64,000 bases of DNA, taken from the NCBI GenBank assembly GCA_903895695.1, contig CAITUY010000083.1:1-64000 (forward strand). The letters are read 5' to 3'. Below the pieces are notes generated by a model, which did not search any database, was not told the DNA's origin, and saw only the letters and a program-made list of their open reading frames with translations. The position numbers and the translations under genes are program-made. Positions within the stretch are counted from its first letter, which is position 1; the number at the start of each line of letters is the position of its first letter. Shown here one piece after another: positions 34,285 through 44,776 of the stretch. Source of the DNA: an uncultured bacterium (lineage in GTDB: Bacteria; Verrucomicrobiota; Kiritimatiellia; CAIKKV01; CAITUY01).

Positions 34285-34593
34285 GTGAGTTTGGATATCA
34301 CAATCCTGGATAAAGCGGGCGGACCTAAAGAAGGAATTCCGCTCACCGTTGACGAGCATTGGGCATTTGCAAGCGAAGCGCAACGTATGCATCTGGAACT
34401 GTGGAGCCGCATGAGCGACTACTATGAAGACGCGGACTATGAGGTTGAAGAGGTGGGTCGGTTAAGCCAGGAAACTGAAAAACTGCAGAAGGTCTTTTCA
34501 ACTGGCAATCTCGCGGAAAAACTTCGCAGGATCTCCGAATTGTTGCAGGTCGCCGCAAATGAACGAAGTGCGGTCTCGGCAATCGCCGACTAG
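34285..34593 (+). CDS. Small acidic protein, unknown; possible second immunity gene
   Basis: A 102-residue helical acidic protein: SLDITILDKAGGPKEGIPLTVDEHWAFASEAQRMHLELWSRM, then a run of Tyr, Asp and Glu (YYEDADYEVEEVGRL) and a helical tail. I do not recognise the family. The KAGGPKEGIPLTVDEH opening resembles small proteins I have seen beside Rhs toxin cassettes. GTG 34285 is preceded by AGGCGGTGAAG. It stands 171 bases after the candidate immunity gene in the same low-GC tract. Confidence 0.5.
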   Translation: MSLDITILDKAGGPKEGIPLTVDEHWAFASEAQRMHLELWSRMSDYYEDADYEVEEVGRLSQETEKLQKVFSTGNLAEKLRRISELLQVAANERSAVSAIAD

Positions 34594-34695
34594 ATACAGA
34601 CTGACATATTGCAGGCATTGCACAATGCCGGGAAGATGACAAGCAATAAGGGACAGAATTGTTGCGCAAGAAGGGGCACCTCCTGGACGTAATCC

Positions 34696-34947
34696 ATGAC
34701 ACTCGAAGAAGCAAAGCAGGCAATCCGTGATGACACCGCGTCATTCAAGGCGTGGGTGACAGCGGCGGGCGTTCTCACCGCGTCGGATGAAGCCAACTTG
34801 GCGGATCTCCTCGCCTGCCTGAGGAGGAGAGGACTTCCTGCCGAAATGGCGGCGACGACCCTTTATGTTCAAACGGCCCGCCCACGTTCGAGCCCCACCA
34901 TTGAGTCGTTAGGGCCGACAGGGTCAGACCGCGAAAATAGAAAATAG
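34696..34947 (+). CDS. Small protein truncated by a transposon
   Basis: About 83 residues as read. The first 63 (MTLEEAKQAIRDDTASFKAW, AAGVLTASDEANLADLLACLRRRGLPAEMAATTLYV) form a compact helical domain I cannot name. From residue about 73 the frame runs into the left inverted repeat of the transposase element (encoding GPTGSDRENRK), so the natural end was probably lost. ATG 34696 is the only good start. Low confidence that a functional product is made. Confidence 0.5.
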   Translation: MTLEEAKQAIRDDTASFKAWVTAAGVLTASDEANLADLLACLRRRGLPAEMAATTLYVQTARPRSSPTIESLGPTGSDRENRK

Positions 34948-34986
34948 CGGTTGACCGATGCCCATGCATTCGGGATAGTGGGGGGT

Positions 34987-35994
34987 ATGGCGAGGCCATG
35001 GCGAGTGCGGTATGCGGGGGCCAAGTACCACGTGACGGTGCGCGGGAACGGTCGGCAGGACATCTTCGTGTGCGACGGTGACCGGGAGCGGTTTCTGACG
35101 CAACTGGTTTCAGCGCTGGAACAGGATGAGGTGGTTCTGTATGCCTACGTGCTGATGACGAATCACTACCACCTGCTGATCGAGACCCCCCGTGGCAACA
35201 TCCAGAAGTTCATGCAACGGTTGAACACCGCCTACAGCCTATACTTCCGTTACCAGCACGCGAAGCCTGGGCATTGTCTCCAAGGGCGCTACGGGGCGAA
35301 ACTGGTTTCGGGCGACGAATACCTGGTGAGATTGTCGCGGTACATTCACCTCAATCCGGTGAAGACTGAGGCGATGAAGGCGCTGCCCCCTGCGGAGAAG
35401 GCGGCTCACTTGGCCGGCTACGCCTGGAGCAGTTATCCCGGCTACGTGTCGGCGAAGGGAACGGTTGATCATGTCAACTACCGCTGGCTGGGTCTGATGG
35501 GGCGAGCCACGTTGGCGGGCAACCGTCGAGCCTACGCGCGGTATGTGGCGCAGATGCTCGGGGTTGACGATGAGGCGTTCCAAGAAGAGAAGGAGGCGAA
35601 CCGTTACGCGATTGGCGACGAACGCTTTCGGAGGCAAGTCGAGCAGGATCTGAATGACGTGCGGGAGAATAGAGGCGTTTACGGAGACATCGTCTGGCCC
35701 ATTGGGCAGACCCAGCCGGTGGAAGCGATTCAGAATGGGGTGGCAGCCGCCTTCGGCGTGGACCGGAAGCACCTCCTGTCGCACGGCCGTCGGGCGGGAA
35801 CGGCGAAGAAGGTGGCCTTGGAACTCTGTTGCCTGTACTCGGGGCAAAGCCAGCGGGAGATCGGGCGGCACTTCGGGTTCACGGGCAACGGCGCCGTCGG
35901 CAAGCAGCGTCAACGACTGCGGGAACTATTGACCGAGGACCGCGCACTCGCCGCCACGGTTGACCGCCTTCGGCGCAAACTGAAATCGACATGA
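34987..35994 (+). CDS. REP-associated tyrosine transposase (RAYT, TnpA-REP/Y1 family)
   Basis: A 335-residue protein. The HUH-nuclease domain opens with ARPWRVRYAGAKYHVTVRGNGRQDIF; the metal-binding motif is MTNHYHLLIETP (His-Tyr-His), and SRYIHLNPVKTEAM carries the likely catalytic Tyr. The C-terminal 100 residues form a helix-turn-helix domain (KKVALELCCLYSGQSQREIGRHFGFTGNGAVGKQRQRL) resembling a DnaA-type or HTH domain found in longer RAYTs. ATG 34987 is used as the domain start. Such enzymes move or shape repeated palindromes as single-stranded DNA. All catalytic residues seem intact. Confidence 0.92.
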   Translation: MARPWRVRYAGAKYHVTVRGNGRQDIFVCDGDRERFLTQLVSALEQDEVVLYAYVLMTNHYHLLIETPRGNIQKFMQRLNTAYSLYFRYQHAKPGHCLQGRYGAKLVSGDEYLVRLSRYIHLNPVKTEAMKALPPAEKAAHLAGYAWSSYPGYVSAKGTVDHVNYRWLGLMGRATLAGNRRAYARYVAQMLGVDDEAFQEEKEANRYAIGDERFRRQVEQDLNDVRENRGVYGDIVWPIGQTQPVEAIQNGVAAAFGVDRKHLLSHGRRAGTAKKVALELCCLYSGQSQREIGRHFGFTGNGAVGKQRQRLRELLTEDRALAATVDRLRRKLKST

Positions 35995-36027
35995 TTTTCT
36001 ACTTTCGCGGTCTGACCCTGTGGCCCC

Positions 36028-36204
36028 CAGCGGGAGATCGGGCGCCACTTCGGGTTCACGGGCAACGGTTCCGTCGGCAAGCAGCGTCAACGACTGCGGG
36101 AACTGCTGACCGAGGACCGCGCACTCGCCGCCACGGTTGACCGCCTTCGGCGCAATCTGAAACCGACATGATTTTCTATTTTCGCGGTCTGACCCTGTGG
36201 CCCC
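36028..36204. repeat. 177-bp tandem duplication of the transposase 3' end
   Basis: 36028-36204 repeats 35851-36027 with only a few substitutions (for example GGCGCC to GGTTCC, TTATTG to TGCTG context). It includes the last 48 codons of the transposase and the right inverted repeat. The second copy has no start codon and is non-functional as a gene. Confidence 0.9.
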
Positions 36205-36218
36205 GACCCTGTGGCCCC

Positions 36219-36312
36219 TTCGCGGCGCAGGTGGTCGAGGTGGCAGACCTCGGAGAAGAAGAGGGCGATGGCGTCGAGGAAGCCTAGGTCTGCGGCGTAC
36301 CACCATTCACGA
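36219..36312 (-). pseudogene. Coding remnant next to the transposon end
   Basis: On the minus strand this short stretch reads REWWYAADLGFLDAIALFF followed by SEVCHLDHLRREG, a protein-like peptide that stops abruptly at the duplicated transposon end. I do not recognise the parent protein. It has no usable start. The rest of 36205-36394 holds the promoter region of the next toxin-antitoxin pair. Confidence 0.35.
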
Positions 36313-36320
36313 CTATGCTG

Positions 36321-36368
36321 AAGTATACTTGCGATTATACTTGGCCTGGTGAACCGCCGTGCTATTCT
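36321..36368 (+). promoter_or_regulatory. Candidate promoter and operator of the second vapBC
   Basis: TATACTT occurs twice (36324-36330, 36336-36342), the first inside the palindrome AGTATACT. It is followed by a promoter-like pair TTGGCC (36341-36346) and TATTCT (36363-36368), spacer 16. GTGGAGGA before the start at 36395 is the ribosome-binding site. AT-rich repeats in a GC-rich genome fit an autoregulated toxin-antitoxin promoter. Confidence 0.4.
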
Positions 36369-36394
36369 TTTGCATATGAGGTGGAGGACGATCC

Positions 36395-36625
36395 ATGAGC
36401 CAATTGACCATCTATCTCGATGAAGCATCCATGAAGGATGTCAGGAAGTCCGCGAAGCGAGAGAATGTCTCCGTTTCGCTTTGGGCGCGCCGACGGCTGA
36501 GCGAAGCCATACGGCACACGTGGCCGCGCGACTATTTTGTGTTGTTCGGATCCTTGCGTGACAGCGACCTGACCCGGCCGCCTCAGGACGCCCTGGTTGC
36601 CGACAGCCCTCGAAAGTCGTTCTGA
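36395..36625 (+). CDS. vapB: VapB-like antitoxin
   Basis: A 76-residue antitoxin. MSQLTIYLDEASMKDVRKSAKRENVSVSLWARRRLSEAI is a ribbon-helix-helix domain; the remaining 30 residues (WPRDYFVLFGSLRDSDLTRPPQD) are the toxin-binding tail. It shares bases with the toxin gene (TGATG), typical of a coupled pair. It is not closely similar to the VapB at 24567. Confidence 0.85.
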   Translation: MSQLTIYLDEASMKDVRKSAKRENVSVSLWARRRLSEAIRHTWPRDYFVLFGSLRDSDLTRPPQDALVADSPRKSF

Positions 36626-37029
36626 TGCGCTTCTGCCTGGACACGAACACCTGCATTGATGCCATGAAAGGCACGTGGCCCCAGATGGCCGAACGGTTCC
36701 GACAGCACGTGCCGGAAGATATCGGAGTACCCGCCATGGTTCGGGCGGAGCTTCTGCTGGGTGCCGCCAAGAGCCGCAATCCCGCGCGCACCAGCGAACT
36801 CGTGGAAGCCTTCCTCGCGCCATTCGAGCTCCTGCCCTTCGATCGCGCGGCGGCAGGACACTATGCCGATATTCGCCATCAACTGGAAACCAAGGGCAAG
36901 CCCATCGGCCCCAACGATCTTGTGATCGCGGCAACCGCACGATCTCGAACCCTGACGCTGATCACCCACAATCTGCGTGAGTTCGGTCGCGTGCCAGGAT
37001 TGGCGACCGAAGACTGGGCGGGCGGGTGA
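36625..37029 (+). CDS. vapC: VapC-type PIN-domain toxin
   Basis: A 134-residue PIN ribonuclease of the FitB/VapC type. The active site is complete: Asp6 (CLDTNTCI), Glu42 (RAELLLGA), Asp98 (GPNDLVIAA) and the C-terminal THNLREF. It begins inside the antitoxin stop. Directly after it lie 135 bases of a second, broken PIN-domain gene, so this locus has hosted more than one toxin. Confidence 0.92.
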   Translation: MRFCLDTNTCIDAMKGTWPQMAERFRQHVPEDIGVPAMVRAELLLGAAKSRNPARTSELVEAFLAPFELLPFDRAAAGHYADIRHQLETKGKPIGPNDLVIAATARSRTLTLITHNLREFGRVPGLATEDWAGG

Positions 37030-37162
37030 CTTCGACGTTGTGTTCATCGCCCTGGCCCTCGCCAACGAAACGCCGTTGATTGCTGTTTCGATACCCAAGT
37101 CTTATGCTCGCGGGATCAACTCCGTGTTCGGTTGTGGTCAAAGCATGTCAGGAGGAGCATGA
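37028..37162 (+). pseudogene. C-terminal remnant of another PIN-domain toxin
   Basis: The frame from 37028 encodes DFDVVFIALALANETPLIAVS, matching the last third of a VapC (compare YDAVFIALAVDNEAPLITA of the toxin at 24800), followed by unrelated residues to a stop at 37162. The N-terminal two thirds, with two of the catalytic acidic residues, are absent. It begins at the very end of the intact vapC, as if one toxin replaced the other by recombination. Confidence 0.65.
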
Positions 37163-38259
37163 AGGCAAGAAAAGGCAAGACACCGGTTCGACTGGGCATC
37201 ATCGGCTGCGGCGTGATCAGCGGGAGCCACCTGAAGCTGGCGGCGGGTTGTCCGGAGGCGGAGGTCGTCGCCGTGGCGGACTTGATTCCGGAGAAGGCGA
37301 ACGCCCGCGCGAAGGAGTTCGGCATCCCGACCGTCTACTTCAACGACACGGACCTGATCAATGACCCGCGTGTCGAGGCGGTCATCCTGGCCATGCCCGT
37401 GGCGGATCGGACCCCGGTCGCATTCAAGGCGCTCCGGCACGGGAAGCACGTGTTGCTGGAAAAGCCCGTGGCGGCGAAGGCGTCCGACGTGAAGCGGATG
37501 ATGGCCATGCGCAACGGCCGCACGATCGGCTGCTGTTCGTCCCGCATGACGTTCACCCGCTACGCCGAGGCGGCGGCGAAATGCGTGGCCTCCGGCGCCC
37601 TGGGCAAGATCCGCATGGTGCGCATCCGGGCCATCATCGAGGCCGGCGCCACGCCTGCGTGGAACCCGCCCCCGCCGTGGCGCCAGAGCATGGCGCTCAA
37701 TGGCGGCGGCATCCTCGTCAACTGGAGTTGCTACGATCTCGACTACATGATGTTCGTCACCGGGTGGCAGCTCAGGCCCCGCGTGGCGCTGGCCCACTGG
37801 TGGCGGCCCGGCGCGAAGATGGCCGACCGCGTGGCGCCGGGCTCCGACGCCGACGCCCACTATGTCGCGCTGATCGACTGCGCGGACGACGTGGTGCTGA
37901 GCATGGAGCGGGCCGAGATGGCCGCCACGACCAGCGACCAGGCCTGGGAGATCATCGGCACCGAGGGCGCCTTGCACATGCCGCTCCTGCCGCCGGGCGA
38001 CAAGCCCCATGCCATCGTCCTCGACCGTTTCGCCCCGGGCAAGGGCGTCGTGTCGAAGACCATCTGGTCCGAGGAAAACAGCCCGTCGACCGGCGATGTA
38101 GACAGTGACTTCGTGCACGCCATCCGGACCGGCACGGAGCCGCGCACCAGCCTGAAGCAAGCGCTCCTGATGCAGAACATAACCGATGCCATCTACGCGT
38201 CGGCCGCAAAGGGCCGAAGCGTGGCGGTGGGAACCGTAAAACTGGGAGGCGCGCGATGA
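37159..38259 (+). CDS. Gfo/Idh/MocA-family oxidoreductase
   Basis: A 366-residue NAD(P)-dependent sugar or inositol dehydrogenase-like protein. N-terminal Rossmann motif LGIIGCGVISGSHLKLA (12-28), the family EKP motif in HVLLEKPVAAKASDVKRMM, and a C-terminal alpha/beta domain (GGGILVNWSCYDLDYMMFVTG). The usual active-site GxxxDxxxH pattern is modified here: NWSCYDLDYMM has Asp but no His, so activity may be altered. ATG 37159 follows AGGAGGAGC. It overlaps the next gene by four bases (ATGA), indicating joint work on one sugar. Confidence 0.9.
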   Translation: MKARKGKTPVRLGIIGCGVISGSHLKLAAGCPEAEVVAVADLIPEKANARAKEFGIPTVYFNDTDLINDPRVEAVILAMPVADRTPVAFKALRHGKHVLLEKPVAAKASDVKRMMAMRNGRTIGCCSSRMTFTRYAEAAAKCVASGALGKIRMVRIRAIIEAGATPAWNPPPPWRQSMALNGGGILVNWSCYDLDYMMFVTGWQLRPRVALAHWWRPGAKMADRVAPGSDADAHYVALIDCADDVVLSMERAEMAATTSDQAWEIIGTEGALHMPLLPPGDKPHAIVLDRFAPGKGVVSKTIWSEENSPSTGDVDSDFVHAIRTGTEPRTSLKQALLMQNITDAIYASAAKGRSVAVGTVKLGGAR

Positions 38260-39023
38260 AACTGAGTTTCATGACCTTTGTGTGCCCCGAGTGGGATCTG
38301 GCGACGGCGGTCCGTTTTGCCAAGGATGCGCGCTACGACGGGATCGAGATCCGCGTCGATGCGGGGCACAAGCATCAGGTGTCATCCCAGTCGTCGCCGG
38401 CCGAACGGCGGGCGGCGAAGCAGATGTTCGCCGACGTCGGCCTGGCGATTCCCTCGGTCGCGACCTCCGTCAAGCTCGCCCAGGCGGATGAGGCGGCGTA
38501 CCGGCGGCAGATCGACGACGCCAAGGCCAACCTCGACCTGGCCGCCGACCTGGGGGCGCCCGTGGTGCGGATCTTCGCAGGAGGCGACAGCTACCCGACG
38601 CTCACCGATGCCGCCGCGGACCGGGTGGCCGCCGCTTTCGATGAGCTTGGCGAATACTCTCGAGGCTCGGTCGTAAGCCCCATGCTGGAATGCGGCCACG
38701 ACATCATTGCGTGGGGCGCCGAAGGCGCGGCCGTGATCCGGCGGGTTACGACGGCGAACTTCTGCGTGCTGTGGAATCGCTGCTTTATCGACGACGACGT
38801 TTTCAAGGCCCTCCACCCCCGTATCCGGCACTTCCACATCCACGATCAAGTGCTGGATCCGGCCGACACCAGCATCCAGACGCTGGCGCGCCGAATGAAG
38901 GCCGTCTCGTACGCAGGTTACGTTTCGCTCGAGATCATCCAGGGGAAAAACCTTCCCGAGGAACAACTCCGCGAGACGGCCGCCCGGCTCCAGCGGCAGA
39001 TTCGCGAGGGCGAGGGCGGGTGA
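38256..39023 (+). CDS. Sugar phosphate isomerase/epimerase (xylose isomerase-like TIM barrel)
   Basis: A 255-residue AP-endonuclease-2/xylose-isomerase-like barrel. Opening MKLSFMTFVCPEWDLATAVRFAKDARYDGIEIRV is typical. Likely metal ligands are Glu145 region (PMLECGHD), the HFHIHDQ strand and the C-terminal SLEIIQG. Such enzymes epimerise keto-sugars or inosose and are commonly coupled to Gfo/Idh/MocA dehydrogenases, as here. Start overlaps the dehydrogenase stop. The true substrate cannot be inferred. Confidence 0.9.
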   Translation: MKLSFMTFVCPEWDLATAVRFAKDARYDGIEIRVDAGHKHQVSSQSSPAERRAAKQMFADVGLAIPSVATSVKLAQADEAAYRRQIDDAKANLDLAADLGAPVVRIFAGGDSYPTLTDAAADRVAAAFDELGEYSRGSVVSPMLECGHDIIAWGAEGAAVIRRVTTANFCVLWNRCFIDDDVFKALHPRIRHFHIHDQVLDPADTSIQTLARRMKAVSYAGYVSLEIIQGKNLPEEQLRETAARLQRQIREGEGG

Positions 39024-39097
39024 ACAGGTGGGGATACTCCGGCGGCCGTGTCTGGAGGACGCGGAGAAGAGAATCAAAGAATGGATTTGCTCTGCAC

Positions 39098-42422
<3,325 letters not shown>

Positions 42423-42461
42423 TTACAAAGCGCACTGGTGTAGCTTTTCGGGGGGCGAGTC

Positions 42462-43508
42462 TCAAGCCTGAATGCGGTACCATGAGCCCTTGCCGCAGCC
42501 TTCGCGGACCAACTGCCGCCGGACGACGAGGTCCTTTAGACGAACCTTGATGGTGTTGCGGTTGGCGCCGGTCAGGCGGCAGAGGTCGCGAATGGTCACG
42601 CGGCCGTACTCGCGGGTGGCGGCAAGGATGTCCTGCGATACCCTGGGAATCGAAAGCAATTGCGTTTCGTGCTTCAGTTTGCGTTCCAGGACATCCGCCT
42701 GCTGCTTGAGCGATCTGAGGAAGAAAATGATCCAGTCGTTCAGGCGGGCGTTATCCGAATCGAGGGTCGACTGGGCCCTTCGCAACGCGAGGCAGTAGCG
42801 GTCCTTGTTTTCCTCGATCACCCGCTCCAGCGAATTGTAGGGCACATAGAGGTAGCCGGCCTTCAACAGGAACAACGTCGTCAGGATTCGGGACAAGCGT
42901 CCGTTGCCGTCCTGGAACGGATGGATGGCCAGGAAACGAACGATGAAGACGGCAATGAGAATCAGGACGTGGTGGCGCCCGGCTACGGTTTCCCGGTTGA
43001 ACCACTGCACCAGATCGCGCATCTTGCGCGGCGTGTCGAAGGGCGTGGCGGTTTCGAAGATGATGCCGATTCTCTTCCCGGCGGCATCAAAGGCCTCCAC
43101 GTTGTTCGGCAGTTTTTTGTAGTCGCCCCTGTGCCGCGTATCCTTTGACGAGTGCTTCAGCGTGATCTGGTGAAGTTGTTTGATGTGGTTCTCGGTCACC
43201 AGGATATCGGCGTACGACTCGAAGACCAGGTTCATGGCTTCGGCATAGCCCGCCACTTCCTCCTCGTCGCGCGACCGGAAGTGTTTCAGCCCGACTCCCG
43301 AGAGAAGTCGCTCGATCTCGCCGTCGGTCAGTTTCACCCCTTCGATGCGGGTCGATGAACCGATCGATTCGACCGTCGCCACCTTGCGCAGCAGTCCCAG
43401 GCGATCCGGCGCAATGTTCTGAAACGCCTTCCAAGCCCCCTTAAACTCGTCGAGGCCAGCGACAATTCGAAGCATATCGGCATCGATGGCGATGTGGGGT
43501 GTATCCAT
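42462..43508 (-). CDS. Fic-domain protein with self-inhibitory motif and C-terminal winged helix
   Basis: A 348-residue Fic protein. The inhibitory helix carries SSTRIEG (51-57), matching [S/T]xxxE[G/N], so it is a class II, self-inhibited Fic. The catalytic loop HPFQDGNGRLSR (196-207) is complete. Residues about 285-345 form a winged helix (VTIRDLCRLTGANRNTIKVRLKDLVVRRQLV). The domain order is that of widespread Fic/DUF4172-like regulators that transfer AMP to target proteins. ATG 43508 is chosen because ATG 43520 lies inside a strong -10 box. It appears to be a single gene at the edge of an accessory region. Confidence 0.93.
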   Translation of the reverse strand: MDTPHIAIDADMLRIVAGLDEFKGAWKAFQNIAPDRLGLLRKVATVESIGSSTRIEGVKLTDGEIERLLSGVGLKHFRSRDEEEVAGYAEAMNLVFESYADILVTENHIKQLHQITLKHSSKDTRHRGDYKKLPNNVEAFDAAGKRIGIIFETATPFDTPRKMRDLVQWFNRETVAGRHHVLILIAVFIVRFLAIHPFQDGNGRLSRILTTLFLLKAGYLYVPYNSLERVIEENKDRYCLALRRAQSTLDSDNARLNDWIIFFLRSLKQQADVLERKLKHETQLLSIPRVSQDILAATREYGRVTIRDLCRLTGANRNTIKVRLKDLVVRRQLVREGCGKGSWYRIQA

Positions 43509-43519
43509 ATGTTCACCCA

Positions 43520-43547
43520 TATATACCCATATTCAGTTGACGGTCAA
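43520..43547 (-). promoter_or_regulatory. Promoter of the Fic gene
   Basis: On the minus strand TTGACC (43547-43542) and TATATA (43525-43520), spacer 16. Transcription should begin about 7 bases downstream, only a few bases before ATG 43508, giving a nearly leaderless mRNA. Two copies of ATATGGGT overlap this region and might be an operator, possibly for the protein's own winged helix. Confidence 0.55.
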
Positions 43548-43815
43548 GGCCGGAGTTCGGAAGGGAGTTGCCGACCATAGACCGGCGACGGTCGTCCTTG
43601 GTTTGCCGGGCACTTTGCATGACAAGTCTAAGGTCGCCCTGGCCGCCATCGACCGGTCATGCGCCGCGTGGGTCAGACCACGCGAGATCTTGCCGAATCG
43701 TGAGGACGAGATTCTCGCGATGCTGGCCTTGCTGAGTCGCCTTCAACACGGCATTCATGCGGCGCTGCCCGGCGCCAAGGCGTTCGTCCGGCCGGGGTTT
43801 GATGAGGGAGTCTGA
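43548..43815 (+). pseudogene. Remnant of a predicted nuclease-like (DUF429-type) protein
   Basis: The plus frame reads RPATVVLGLPGTLHDKSKVALAAID, then REILPNREDEILAMLALLSRLQHGIHAALPGAKAFVRPGFDEGV, which looks coding and resembles, weakly, the C-terminal part of DUF429-type predicted nucleases. No start with a ribosome-binding site and no N-terminal part exist; the frame runs up into the Fic promoter. I regard it as a gene fragment. The rest of 43521-43864 shows nothing else. Confidence 0.35.
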
Positions 43816-43864
43816 CTGGTGAGAAACGGGGCCAAGGCATCCGGACAGATGTCGAGAGGCAGAC

Positions 43865-44098
43865 TCATTTCCCGAACCGCGAAGTCAGTCGGCCTTCCGC
43901 CACGGCCCACGGGATTGAGGCCGCCGGATTCCGTTCGAGATCCGCTACGCGGTCTTCAATCACTCTCTTGTCCGCGACCGTCAACTCGCCCTCGTCGAGC
44001 CATTCGTCTTGATCGAGCTCGGCCAGGCGTATGCGGATGTCATGGCGGTCCTCAGCCGTGAGCGTGGGAAGTTCCTCAAGTATTGCCGTCTTGCTCAT
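43865..44098 (-). CDS. Addiction-module antitoxin (TIGR02574/PF09720-like), orphan
   Basis: A 77-residue antitoxin: SKTAILEELPTLTAEDRHDIRIRLAELDQDEWLDEGELTVADKRVIEDRVADLERNPAASIPW matches the short antitoxins that usually precede a ParE/RelE toxin. Here no toxin follows: downstream (below 43865) there is only the DUF429-like remnant. Its 5' region carries a 50-base repeat also found before the nucleotidyltransferase gene at 45098. ATG 44098 is clear. Confidence 0.8.
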   Translation of the reverse strand: MSKTAILEELPTLTAEDRHDIRIRLAELDQDEWLDEGELTVADKRVIEDRVADLERNPAASIPWAVAEGRLTSRFGK

Positions 44099-44110
44099 AC
44101 CATTACTTTG

Positions 44111-44160
44111 CCAGATTGGTGGGCTGATGCCAACCGTGGAAGTCGCGCGAACCCAATCCC
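44111..44160. repeat. Upstream repeat, copy 1
   Basis: 50 bases beginning CCAGATTGGTGGGCTGATGC and ending ACCCAATCCC, repeated at 45114-45172. Both copies lie 12-16 bases before the start codon of a minus-strand toxin-antitoxin-type gene, so the repeat may carry their promoter or operator. Confidence 0.75.
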
Positions 44161-44168
44161 TGGTGCGT

Positions 44169-44339
44169 TCACGGCTGGTGAGGAAGCGACACGAAATAAC
44201 GGTTCACCGCGAAGGCGCGGAGGACGCAAATGGCCAGCAGGAGCAGGGGTTTGTGGGGTGCCGGACCGCCATCGGAGCGGGCCAGTTTCAGCATGACCAG
44301 TTTGCGCAGCCAGTATGAGGCAGTCTTGGTCACCGTCAC
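44169..44339 (-). pseudogene. Truncated HNH-nuclease-associated head, coupled to the HEPN gene
   Basis: GTG 44339 overlaps the HEPN stop (GTGA). The 56-residue product TVTKTASYWLRKLVMLKLARSDGGPAPHKPLLLLAICVLRAF resembles the N-terminal head of restriction-type HNH endonucleases (LRxLR...GPAPHKPLLLL). After about 42 residues the match stops and the frame ends at 44169. The nuclease domain is absent, so it is a remnant, although translation coupling is preserved. Confidence 0.5.
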
Positions 44340-44776
44340 TCCGGAGACACTCCGGTCGGGCCGGGGCGGAGGACTATCCGCGGCATTTGCCTGCGAAGTT
44401 CCTGCCGAGCACGCCGGGCGGCACTCACTGTCCTTCGGGCTTCTGCCAACGAAATAGGCTCGTAGTCGCCCGGATAGCGGGATGTTGTCGCGTACTCGGT
44501 CATTCGGTCCAGTTCTTCGGGCGATAGATCGGGCCTCATGGCTTTCGAACATCGCAGAATCAAGACGCCCAGGTCATGAGTGCGTGGAAAATCAATCCCC
44601 GATAGGGTTAGCATGGCCTTGAGGTACTTCTCCACGCATTGCTGCGCGTGGAAGCAAACCGTATCCGTGGGGCAACGCTTCCGCAGTTTGAGCGTGTGGG
44701 TGGCTGTCGTAAGGTCGTTCTCGGCCTTCTGGATCCAGTCCCGAACCACTGCGACCGCATCCGGACTAACGGGCAT
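44336..44776 (-). CDS. HEPN-domain protein (toxin of MNT-HEPN pair)
   Basis: A 146-residue helical HEPN protein: VRDWIQKAENDLTTATHTLKLRKRCPTDTVCFHAQQCVEKYLKAMLTLSGIDFPRTHDLGVLIL is the PF05168-type core. The ribonuclease motif RX4-6H of HepT toxins is not obvious, so it may act otherwise or be inactive. Its start overlaps the nucleotidyltransferase gene by 11 bases. In type VII systems the nucleotidyltransferase adenylylates the HEPN toxin. Confidence 0.88.
   Translation of the reverse strand: MPVSPDAVAVVRDWIQKAENDLTTATHTLKLRKRCPTDTVCFHAQQCVEKYLKAMLTLSGIDFPRTHDLGVLILRCSKAMRPDLSPEELDRMTEYATTSRYPGDYEPISLAEARRTVSAARRARQELRRQMPRIVLRPGPTGVSPE

Larger units (their letters stand above)
34912..36218. 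mobile_element. RAYT-type transposase element with inverted ends
   Basis: A transposase gene flanked by a left end (34912-34945) and a right end (35994-36026) that are inverted repeats of about 33 bases with two or three mismatches; both contain GGGTCAGACCGCGAAA in opposite sense. The right end begins at the transposase stop codon. The last 177 bases are duplicated in tandem and a further 14 bases of the end (GACCCTGTGGCCCC) follow at 36205-36218. Termini of this kind recur in many genomes with RAYT genes. Confidence 0.8.
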
